From the NCBI GenBank assembly GCA_905193085.1, contig CAJJNI010000138.1, positions 1 through 6,720 of the forward strand: a stretch of DNA of 6,720 bases, given 5' to 3'. Both the position numbers and the translations under genes were made by a program. This stretch comes from an uncultured Lachnospiraceae bacterium (lineage in GTDB: Bacteria; Bacillota; Clostridia; Lachnospirales; Lachnospiraceae). Each line of letters opens with the position of its first letter. Within the stretch, counting starts at the first letter, position 1. This document shows, in pieces, positions 1 to 5,647 of the stretch. The notes beneath the pieces were generated by a model that had not been told where the DNA came from, did not search any database, and saw only the letters and a list, made by a program, of their open reading frames with translations.

Positions 1-1067
1 ATGCATCATATTTAGGCTCAGGCAAGGTAAATGAACTTGCAGAGATGATTTTTCAGACAGGGGCAACGGGAGTAATATGTGATGATGAATTATCTCCGAT
101 TCAGATGAAAAATTTAGAAGAAGCTCTTAATGTAAAAATTATGGACAGGACAATGGTTATTCTCGATATTTTTGCAAGCAGGGCAATAACTAAAGAGGGT
201 AAAATACAGGTAGAATTAGCACAGTTAAAATACCGCTCAAGCAGACTTATCGGCATGGGTAATATCATGTCAAGGCTTGGAGGTGGAATTGGTACAAGAG
301 GTCCCGGTGAGAAAAAGCTTGAAATTGACAGGCGAATTATAAAAAACAGAATTGCACAGTTATCAAGAGAATTAAAAGATGTAGTATCGCATCGTGATGT
401 GATGCGTAAGCAGCGTATGATAAGTAATCTTCCGATAGTTGCAATTGTAGGTTATACAAATGCGGGAAAATCAACGCTTTTAAATCATTTGACAAATGCG
501 GGTGTTTTAGAAGAAGATAAGCTTTTTGCGACACTTGATCCGACCTCAAGAAATTTAAAACTTACAAACGGTCAGGAAATAATACTTACAGATACTGTAG
601 GTTTTATAAGAAAACTGCCGCATCATCTTATAAATGCATTTCGTTCTACATTAGAAGAAGCAAAATATGCAGATATAATACTTCATGTTGTAGATGCATC
701 AAATCTACAGGCAGATTTACACATAGCGGCGGTATATGAAACACTTCAGGGACTTGAAGTAAAAGATAAGCCGGTAATAACATTGTTCAACAAAGTTGAC
801 AGACTTGAAGAACTTCCTGTAATAAAAGATTTTCATGCTGATGTGACATTGAATATTTCAGCTAAAAATGAACAGGGCTTTGGGGAGCTTATGGATAAAC
901 TGGCTGAAATCATAAATAAAAGCAAAGTATATATTGAAAAAACAATTCCTTATCAGGAGGCAGGGCTTATACAGAAAATTCGAAAGTTTGGTAATCTGAT
1001 TGAAGAAGAATACAGGGAGGATGGAATATTTATAAGGGCTTATGTAGATAAGAGTCTGTCGATATAG
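1..1067 (+). CDS. hflX: GTPase HflX, 5'-truncated by the window edge
   Basis: HflX is a ribosome-associated GTPase of the TRAFAC/Obg-HflX group that binds the 50S subunit and, in studied bacteria, splits stalled or stress-damaged 70S ribosomes. The reading frame is already open at base 3 and codes for 354 residues up to the TAG stop. The first visible residues (SYLGSGKVNEL) match the HflX N-terminal domain, so the in-frame ATG at 45 is internal and the real start lies upstream; roughly 60-80 residues are missing compared with usual lengths. Counting from base 3, the HflX glycine-rich linker GTRGPGE is at residues 97-103, followed by a basic helical region. The GTPase motifs are all intact: P-loop GYTNAGKST at 150-158, DTVG at 197-200, NKVD at 263-266 and SAK at 286-288. 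A short C-terminal domain follows. No clear terminator is seen after the stop. Identification is very secure. Confidence 0.96.
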   Translation, partial: ASYLGSGKVNELAEMIFQTGATGVICDDELSPIQMKNLEEALNVKIMDRTMVILDIFASRAITKEGKIQVELAQLKYRSSRLIGMGNIMSRLGGGIGTRGPGEKKLEIDRRIIKNRIAQLSRELKDVVSHRDVMRKQRMISNLPIVAIVGYTNAGKSTLLNHLTNAGVLEEDKLFATLDPTSRNLKLTNGQEIILTDTVGFIRKLPHHLINAFRSTLEEAKYADIILHVVDASNLQADLHIAAVYETLQGLEVKDKPVITLFNKVDRLEELPVIKDFHADVTLNISAKNEQGFGELMDKLAEIINKSKVYIEKTIPYQEAGLIQKIRKFGNLIEEEYREDGIFIRAYVDKSLSI

Positions 1068-1091
1068 TGCTTTTATTAGTGTTCTTTAAGG

Positions 1092-1120
1092 TTGACATGA
1101 CTTTATTAAACCTTTATAAT
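1092..1120 (+). promoter_or_regulatory. Consensus sigma-A promoter of the xpt-pbuX operon
   Basis: The -35 box TTGACA (1092-1097) and -10 box TATAAT (1115-1120) both match the housekeeping consensus exactly and are separated by the optimal 17 bp. The expected transcription start is near 1127-1128, giving a leader of about 40 nt before the xpt ATG. Such a perfect promoter suggests strong expression unless a repressor acts on it. Confidence 0.88.
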
Positions 1121-1132
1121 GATATGCATTAT
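1116..1132. promoter_or_regulatory. Candidate operator: inverted repeat over the -10 box and start site of xpt
   Basis: ATAATG (1116-1121) and CATTAT (1127-1132) form a perfect 6+6 dyad with a 5-bp centre, lying across the -10 box and the predicted transcription start. A second dyad, AAGGTT (1088-1093) and AACCTT (1109-1114), brackets the promoter spacer with half-sites 21 bp apart, about two helical turns. A near-perfect direct repeat GATATRCATT occurs at 1121-1130 and 1136-1145. The placement suits a repressor site, but the DNA is AT-rich and short dyads arise easily by chance. No regulator is assigned. Confidence 0.3.
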
Positions 1133-1167
1133 GTGGATATACATTCAGACAAAAAGAGAGGTTAATT

Positions 1168-1749
1168 ATGAATTTTTTAGAAGAACGAATTGCAAAAGAT
1201 GGAGTGGTAAAAGAAGGCAATATTTTAAAGGTTGACAGCTTTTTAAATCATCAGATGGATATTAAGCTTTTCAATCAGATGGGCGAGGAATTTAAGAAAA
1301 GATTTGCTGATAAGAAAATTAATAAAATTCTTACAATTGAAGCTTCAGGAATTGGTATTGCATGCATAGTTGCTGAATATTTTGATGTCCCGGTTGTTTT
1401 TGCAAAAAAGACACAGAGTATAAATATTGATGGTGATGTTTATGTTGCAGAAGTTGAGTCATTTACACATAAATGTAAAAATCAGGTAATTGTCTCAAAA
1501 AGATTTTTAGGACCTGACGATAAGGTACTTATAATCGACGATTTCCTTGCAAATGGCTGTGCACTGCAGGGACTTATTTCAATTGTTGCACAGGCAGGCG
1601 GCAGTATTGAAGGTATTGGAATTGCTGTTGAAAAAGGTTTTCAGCAGGGCGGAAAGATAATCAGAAATTTGGGTTATCAGTTAGAGTCTCTTGCTATTGT
1701 AGAGAGTATGGACGCAACCGCCGGGACAATTCAGTTTCGTGAGCAGTAG
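1168..1749 (+). CDS. xpt: Xanthine phosphoribosyltransferase
   Basis: This cytoplasmic purine-salvage enzyme converts xanthine plus PRPP to XMP and diphosphate, feeding GMP synthesis. The 193-residue product is almost the same length as B. subtilis Xpt (194) and aligns with it along its whole length. Visible landmarks are KVDSFLNHQ at residues 21-29, with Leu20 and Asn27 at the base-binding positions. The type-I phosphoribosyltransferase PRPP loop VLIIDDFLANG is at 120-130, and Lys156 lies in GIAVEKGF, another base-contacting position. The start is supported by AGAGG at 1157-1161, six bases before the ATG. It is the first gene after a perfect sigma-A promoter and is followed 20 bp later by the xanthine permease gene, the same pairing as xpt-pbuX in Bacillus. 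The short leader rules out the guanine riboswitch that controls the Bacillus operon. Identification is very secure. Confidence 0.96.
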   Translation: MNFLEERIAKDGVVKEGNILKVDSFLNHQMDIKLFNQMGEEFKKRFADKKINKILTIEASGIGIACIVAEYFDVPVVFAKKTQSINIDGDVYVAEVESFTHKCKNQVIVSKRFLGPDDKVLIIDDFLANGCALQGLISIVAQAGGSIEGIGIAVEKGFQQGGKIIRNLGYQLESLAIVESMDATAGTIQFREQ

Positions 1750-1769
1750 TTTACAGTCAGGAGAAGAAA

Positions 1770-3164
1770 ATGAAAGAGAATACTAAAAAAGAAAATACAG
1801 CAAAAAAAACTGCATCAGAAAAAAAAGATGTATCAATAAATAATATTTATAAGCTTGAAGGCAAAGTGCCGATTCATAAGGCAGTGCCTTTCGGATTACA
1901 GCATATACTTGCAATGTTTGTTGCAAATATAGCACCTATTTTAATTGTCGGTGGTGTGTGTAATCTTGAGAGCAGCCAGCTTGCGATGTTAATTCAGAGT
2001 GCAATGCTTATCGCCGGAATCGGAACTTTGATTCAGTTATTTCCATTGTTTAATATAGTAGGTTCCGGCCTTCCAATCGTAATGGGAATAAGCTTTACAT
2101 TTGTGTCAATATTAAGTTTTATAGGAACGCAGTACGGTTATGGCGCAATTATGGGGGCTGTTTTAATCGGTGGTTTAGTTGAAGGTGTTCTTGGTCTGTT
2201 TGCAAAATACTGGATAAAAATAATATCACCTATAGTAGCGGCAAGCGTTGTTACAGCAATAGGTTTTTCACTGCTTACAGTCGGAGCCAACTCATTTGGC
2301 GGTGGCAGTGGAAGTGAAAACTTTGGTTCAGCACAAAACTGGATATTAGGTTCAGTTACACTTGTATGTTGTATACTTTTTCACATATTTGCAAAGTCAT
2401 ATTATAAACAGTTGTCAGTTTTATTCGGACTTGTAGTTGGTTATATTCTTGCAGTTATAATGGGAGTAGTTGATTTTTCTTCACTCAAAGATACAGCAAT
2501 AATTGCAATACCACATATTATGCCATATAAAATGGAATTTCGTTTAGATGCAATAATATCAGTTGTTTTAATATTTCTCGTATCTGCGACAGAGACAATT
2601 GGTGATACATCAGCGCTTGCAGCGTCAGGTCTTTCAAGAGATGTGACAGTTAAAGAGACATCAGGTTCTATAGCATGTGATGGTTTTGTCAGTTCATTAT
2701 CATCAGTGTTTGGCTGTCTTCCGATTACTTCATTCAGTCAGAATGTCGGACTTGTTGCCATGACAAAAGTAGTAAATCGTTTTACGATTGCAACAGGTGC
2801 AGTTATTATGATATTAGCCGGAATATTTCCAATATTCGGTGCACTTCTTGCAACACTTCCGGATGCAGTTCTTGGCGGTTGTACCATAATGATGTTTGGA
2901 ACAATTGTAGTAAGTGGTCTGCAGATGATAAGTAAATGTGGTTTTACACAGAGAAACACTATTATTGCCGCATTATCATTAAGTGTCGGACTTGGTTTTA
3001 CACAGTGTGCAGATTTATTTACAATCTTTCCACAGATGATACAGAATGTATTTGCACAAAACTGTGTTGCAGTTGTATTTATCGTGGCAATAATTTTAAA
3101 TCTTGTTCTTCCTGAAAATATGGAATTAGATATTAAAAAGGAAGAAGTGACATTAGAAGAATAA
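1770..3164 (+). CDS. pbuX: Xanthine permease, NCS2/NAT family
   Basis: This is an integral-membrane nucleobase transporter, probably importing xanthine with a cation for the adjacent Xpt. The 464-residue protein shows the NAT-family hallmarks. The Gln-His pair of TM1 is at 44-45 (FGLQHILAMF). ATETIGDTSA at 273-282 carries Glu275 and Asp279. CDG around Asp304 follows, and the NAT signature QNVGLVAMTK is at 324-333. These correspond to residues known to be essential in E. coli XanQ (His31, Glu272, Asp276, Asp304, Gln324, Asn325). Many hydrophobic segments fit the family's 14-helix fold. AGGAG at 1759-1763 lies six bases before the ATG. An unusual feature is a hydrophilic Lys/Glu/Thr-rich N-terminal tail of about 22 residues, longer than in B. 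subtilis PbuX. Xanthine specificity is inferred from the xpt partner; a uric-acid or broader purine permease is the alternative. Confidence 0.92.
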   Translation: MKENTKKENTAKKTASEKKDVSINNIYKLEGKVPIHKAVPFGLQHILAMFVANIAPILIVGGVCNLESSQLAMLIQSAMLIAGIGTLIQLFPLFNIVGSGLPIVMGISFTFVSILSFIGTQYGYGAIMGAVLIGGLVEGVLGLFAKYWIKIISPIVAASVVTAIGFSLLTVGANSFGGGSGSENFGSAQNWILGSVTLVCCILFHIFAKSYYKQLSVLFGLVVGYILAVIMGVVDFSSLKDTAIIAIPHIMPYKMEFRLDAIISVVLIFLVSATETIGDTSALAASGLSRDVTVKETSGSIACDGFVSSLSSVFGCLPITSFSQNVGLVAMTKVVNRFTIATGAVIMILAGIFPIFGALLATLPDAVLGGCTIMMFGTIVVSGLQMISKCGFTQRNTIIAALSLSVGLGFTQCADLFTIFPQMIQNVFAQNCVAVVFIVAIILNLVLPENMELDIKKEEVTLEE

Positions 3165-3175
3165 TTGATTATTAA
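3147..3175 (+). promoter_or_regulatory. Possible promoter for the TAXI-gltS genes
   Basis: GTGACA (3147-3152) and TATTAA (3170-3175) are separated by 17 bp and match the sigma-A consensus at 5/6 and 4/6 positions. The -35 box lies inside the end of pbuX. Transcription would begin near 3182, inside the following hairpin, so this transcript would lack the hairpin's 5' arm and escape termination. The match is moderate in AT-rich DNA, so this is a candidate only. Confidence 0.3.
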
Positions 3176-3220
3176 AGGAAATTGTTAAGCTGATAACAAA
3201 GTCTGGCGATTTCCTTTTTT
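3174..3220 (+). terminator. Long-loop Rho-independent terminator after pbuX
   Basis: AAAGGAAAT (3174-3182) pairs perfectly with ATTTCCTTT (3209-3217), and a six-T run (3215-3220) follows. The 26-base loop contains an inner hairpin, TGTTA (3183-3187) with TAACA (3194-3198). It starts nine bases after the pbuX stop and should end or attenuate the xpt-pbuX transcript. The large loop and AT-rich stem make it weaker than a classical terminator. The T run ends only four bases before the next ribosome-binding site, so it could act as an attenuator for the downstream genes. Confidence 0.65.
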
Positions 3221-3224
3221 GCAT

Positions 3225-3230
3225 GAGGTG
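3225..3230 (+). promoter_or_regulatory. Ribosome-binding site selecting the TTG start of the TAXI gene
   Basis: GAGGTG lies six bases upstream of TTG at 3237. This spacing selects TTG 3237 over the in-frame TTG at 3219, which is inside the terminator T run, and over GTG at 3228, which overlaps this site. The chosen start places the Lys-rich signal peptide exactly at the N terminus. Confidence 0.75.
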
Positions 3231-3236
3231 AATATT

Positions 3237-4202
3237 TTGAAAAAAAAGAAAATTATCTGTATGGTGATGGCCGCAGTGTGCTGTATCGGTGTATTTTCCG
3301 GCTGCAGCATTTCAGGTAAAAATATAAGATTCGGTGCGGCGGACATTGGTGGAACATATTATACATTTGCTAATTCATTTACTGAAACAGCCGGAAATGA
3401 AGAAAGTAATTACACTTTTGAAGTTAAGACTACCGCCGGTTCTATGGCAAATGTAAGGCTTTTGTCTGAAAATTATATACAGATGGCAGTTTGTCAGGCA
3501 GATTTGGCAAATCAGGCATATCTTGGTACAGGAGTATTTGAGGATAATAAGAAATATCAGGGATACAGTGCTGTTGCCTGTCTATATACAGAAGCCTGCC
3601 AGATTGTCGTAAGAAAAGATTCAGATATAGACTGTTTAGATGATTTGGAAGGAAAAACAGTCAGTATCGGTGCAGAAGAATCTGGAACCGAACAGAATGC
3701 AAAACAGATATTATCAGCAGCAGGTCTTGGCGGTGGTATCGTCAGGATGGTAAATCTTGATTATACCCAGGCGGCAGAAAAATTAAAATCAGGAAAAATA
3801 GATGCGTTCTTCTGTACGGCAGGGGTTGGGACTACAGTTATCGAAGAACTTGCAAAACAGTGTGATATAAAGCTTATCGGTATTGAAGATAAAATAATTG
3901 GAAGAATAACAGAGCAGAATGAATACTGTGAAAAATACACTGTTGAAGCCGGTACTTATAAAGGTGTTGATGAAGATATAAACACAATAGGTGTTAAAGC
4001 TTTATTACTTGTAAATAATAAATTATCAGAAAAAGCAGTTTATTATATAACAAAAACATTATTCGAAAATTCAGATAAAATCCAGTATTCGGTTCCGGTT
4101 GATTTTGATATGGACATAGATAATGCTCTGGAAAAAATTGATATCCCGATTCATCAGGGTGCATTGAATTACTATGAAGAACAGGGCAAGAAAATTAATT
4201 AA
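3237..4202 (+). CDS. TAXI-family solute-binding lipoprotein (orphan, beside gltS)
   Basis: From TTG 3237 the product has 321 residues. It opens with a lipoprotein signal: KKKK, a hydrophobic core, then FSG-Cys23, a lipobox with an uncommon Phe at -3. The mature protein is therefore expected to be lipid-anchored outside the membrane. The rest is a TAXI (TRAP-associated extracytoplasmic immunogenic) binding protein: GGTYY at 38-42, TAGS at 66-69, AVCQADLA at 84-91, IGAEESGTEQNAKQIL at 144-159, DAFFCTAGVGT at 189-199, and the family's C-terminal I-H-x-G-A-x-x-Y-Y at 305-313. TAXI proteins normally feed a TRAP transporter with a fused DctQM-type membrane subunit. None is present here; the next gene, 15 bp downstream, is gltS. 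The Thermus thermophilus TAXI protein was crystallised with glutamate/glutamine, so a glutamate-type ligand is plausible. The family call is secure; ligand and partner are inferred. Confidence 0.9.
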   Translation: MKKKKIICMVMAAVCCIGVFSGCSISGKNIRFGAADIGGTYYTFANSFTETAGNEESNYTFEVKTTAGSMANVRLLSENYIQMAVCQADLANQAYLGTGVFEDNKKYQGYSAVACLYTEACQIVVRKDSDIDCLDDLEGKTVSIGAEESGTEQNAKQILSAAGLGGGIVRMVNLDYTQAAEKLKSGKIDAFFCTAGVGTTVIEELAKQCDIKLIGIEDKIIGRITEQNEYCEKYTVEAGTYKGVDEDINTIGVKALLLVNNKLSEKAVYYITKTLFENSDKIQYSVPVDFDMDIDNALEKIDIPIHQGALNYYEEQGKKIN

Positions 4203-4217
4203 AAAGGGATTAAAAAG

Positions 4218-5405
4218 ATGATGATTACACTTGATATGTATCAGACAATGGCAGTGGCTGTAGTGGCCTTGCTGCTGGGTAAATTTCTGAGAAATAAAAT
4301 TTATATTTTTAATAAGTTCTGTATTCCTTCACCTGTAATTGGTGGACTCATATTTGCAATTTTAACATGCATATGTTATAATGTAGGAATTGCAGAATTT
4401 GAATTTAATGATGTTTTGAAAGAAGTATGCATGGTATTTTTCTTTACATCAGTTGGATTTCAGGCAAATTTAAAGGTATTAAAACAGGGAGGAAAATCTT
4501 TGATTGTATTTCTGGTACTTGTTTTTGTATTGATATTATCACAGAATTTCCTTGCAGTTGGTCTTTCAAAATTAATTAATATAGAAGAATATATCGGTCT
4601 TTGTACAGGTTCAATTCCAATGGTGGGCGGTCATGGTACTGCAGGAGCTTTTGGTCCGGTATTAGAGGACTTTGGAGTAAGCGGTGCAACAACTTTCTGT
4701 ACTGCTGCGGCAACATACGGACTTATTGCGGGAAGTATGATAGGTGGTCCTGTAGGAAGCAGGCTTGTGGAAAAATATAATCTGCTTGATACAGTATCAC
4801 AGGAAGATGACAGCTTTCTTGTTGAAGAAGAAAAGAAGCATGAAAGACATGTTTCAATGTATCCTTCAGCAGTTTTCCAGCTTATACTTGCAGTTGGTGC
4901 AGGAACAATAATATCTTATTTTCTGTCACTTACAGGTCTTACATTTCCTATTTATATAGGTGCAATGATAAGTGCGGCAATTATCCGTAATGTATCAGAG
5001 TTTACAGGAAAATATACAATTTATATGGGTGAAATAAATGATATGGGTGGAATATGCCTTTCATTATTCCTGGGAATGGCTATGATTACATTGAAATTAT
5101 GGCAGCTTGCTTCACTTGCCCTTCCTCTTCTGATACTTCTTGCAGGTCAGACACTTTTGATGTTTGTATTTTCGAGATTTATAGTATTTAAGATTATGGG
5201 AAAAGATTATGATGCGGCGGTATTAGCAGCAGGAACATGTGGATTTGGTATGGGTGCTACACCTAATGCAATGGCAAACATGCAGGCAATATGTGAAAAA
5301 TATGTACCTTCTGTAAAAGCATATTTAATCATACCGCTTATAGGAAGTCTGTTTGCAGATTTTATAAACAGTCTTACTATTACATTCTTTATTAATTTCT
5401 TATAA
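4218..5405 (+). CDS. gltS: Sodium/glutamate symporter GltS
   Basis: GltS (ESS family) is an inner-membrane secondary carrier that imports L-glutamate with Na+. The 395-residue product is of normal length (E. coli GltS has 401) and aligns throughout. IPSPVIGGL is at 36-44, and the first re-entrant-loop motif GGHGTAGAF is at 137-145. IGGPVGSRLV at 175-184 precedes a charged cytoplasmic linker (about 191-213). In the second half are LSLFLGMAMITLKLWQLASL (281-300), GKDYDAAVLAAG (328-339) and the second re-entrant motif CGFGMGATPNAMANMQAI (341-358). The inverted two-domain repeat is intact. The start is ATG 4218, with AAGGGA at 4204-4209 eight bases upstream; ATG 4221 directly follows but is spaced less well. 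The gene lies 15 bp after the TAXI lipoprotein gene, almost certainly cotranscribed, which is an uncommon partnership for a carrier that normally works alone. Confidence 0.94.
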   Translation: MMITLDMYQTMAVAVVALLLGKFLRNKIYIFNKFCIPSPVIGGLIFAILTCICYNVGIAEFEFNDVLKEVCMVFFFTSVGFQANLKVLKQGGKSLIVFLVLVFVLILSQNFLAVGLSKLINIEEYIGLCTGSIPMVGGHGTAGAFGPVLEDFGVSGATTFCTAAATYGLIAGSMIGGPVGSRLVEKYNLLDTVSQEDDSFLVEEEKKHERHVSMYPSAVFQLILAVGAGTIISYFLSLTGLTFPIYIGAMISAAIIRNVSEFTGKYTIYMGEINDMGGICLSLFLGMAMITLKLWQLASLALPLLILLAGQTLLMFVFSRFIVFKIMGKDYDAAVLAAGTCGFGMGATPNAMANMQAICEKYVPSVKAYLIIPLIGSLFADFINSLTITFFINFL

Positions 5406-5452
5406 ATTGGGCAAAATGCAAATGACATAATACTATAGCTGGAGGAATCGGT

Positions 5453-5644
5453 ATGTTTGATTTTTTTAGAAAGAAAAATTTTAAAGATGGAAAATATAAG
5501 ATAGACAGTGAAAATCTTGCTGTCCCTGAAATTCATACTGGAGAAGTAGAGGAATGTGACAGCAATGAGAGCAGTTCTGAATCAATAACATTTGATGATG
5601 TTGCAATTCCTGAAATTCATATAAAAATGAAAGGTGAAAAATAG
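5453..5644 (+). CDS. Unrecognised 63-residue hydrophilic protein with a tandem A-[VI]-P-E-I-H motif
   Basis: I do not recognise this family. The gene has a strong GGAGG site (5441-5445) seven bases before ATG 5453, and its stop is three bases before the NSS transporter start, so it is very probably translated and coupled to it. The protein begins with an aromatic/basic stretch, MFDFFRKKNF. It then contains two related segments exactly 28 residues apart, ENLAVPEIH (20-28) and DDVAIPEIH (48-56), joined by an acidic serine-rich linker (about 31-44, including ESSSES). It has no signal peptide and no transmembrane helix, so it should be cytoplasmic, possibly touching the membrane through its N terminus. 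C. glutamicum MetP, also an NSS transporter, needs a small partner, MetS, but MetS is hydrophobic and unlike this protein. An accessory or regulatory role for the adjacent transporter is inference from position only. Confidence 0.75.
   Translation: MFDFFRKKNFKDGKYKIDSENLAVPEIHTGEVEECDSNESSSESITFDDVAIPEIHIKMKGEK
5525..5621 (+). repeat. Two copies of a 13-bp direct repeat in the small gene
   Basis: CCTGAAATTCATA occurs at 5525-5537 and again at 5609-5621, exactly 84 bp (28 codons) apart and in the same frame. It encodes Pro-Glu-Ile-His in both copies. The flanking codons differ in DNA but keep similar residues ([LV]-A-[VI] before the motif), which points to selection on the protein motif, an internal duplication, or both. 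Confidence 0.7.
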
Positions 5645-5647
5645 CTT

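Noticed and set aside
45..47. ATG 45 as the start of hflX
   Set aside because: Conserved HflX N-terminal sequence (YLGSGKVNEL) is encoded in frame upstream of it, so the gene is truncated by the window edge, not started at 45.
337..549. Minus-strand open frame opposite hflX
   Set aside because: It lies wholly within the conserved GTPase coding region, and its product has no recognisable domain.
1121..1167. Guanine/purine riboswitch before xpt
   Set aside because: The predicted leader is only about 40 nt and shows no three-way-junction stems or conserved purine-aptamer loops.
2738..2959. Minus-strand open frame opposite pbuX
   Set aside because: It is antisense to the NAT signature region of the permease and has no features of its own.
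3219..3236. Earlier starts for the TAXI gene (TTG 3219, GTG 3228)
   Set aside because: TTG 3219 is in the terminator T run with no ribosome-binding site, and GTG 3228 overlaps the GAGGTG site. TTG 3237 has correct spacing and gives a normal lipoprotein signal peptide.
5407..5436. Possible promoter between gltS and the small gene (TTGGGC, 18 bp, TACTAT)
   Set aside because: Both boxes match the consensus poorly, and the alternative CATAAT box gives only a 13-bp spacer. Read-through from gltS explains expression equally well.
5207..5536. Minus-strand open frame spanning the end of gltS and the start of the small gene
   Set aside because: It overlaps two well-supported + strand genes and shows no family resemblance.
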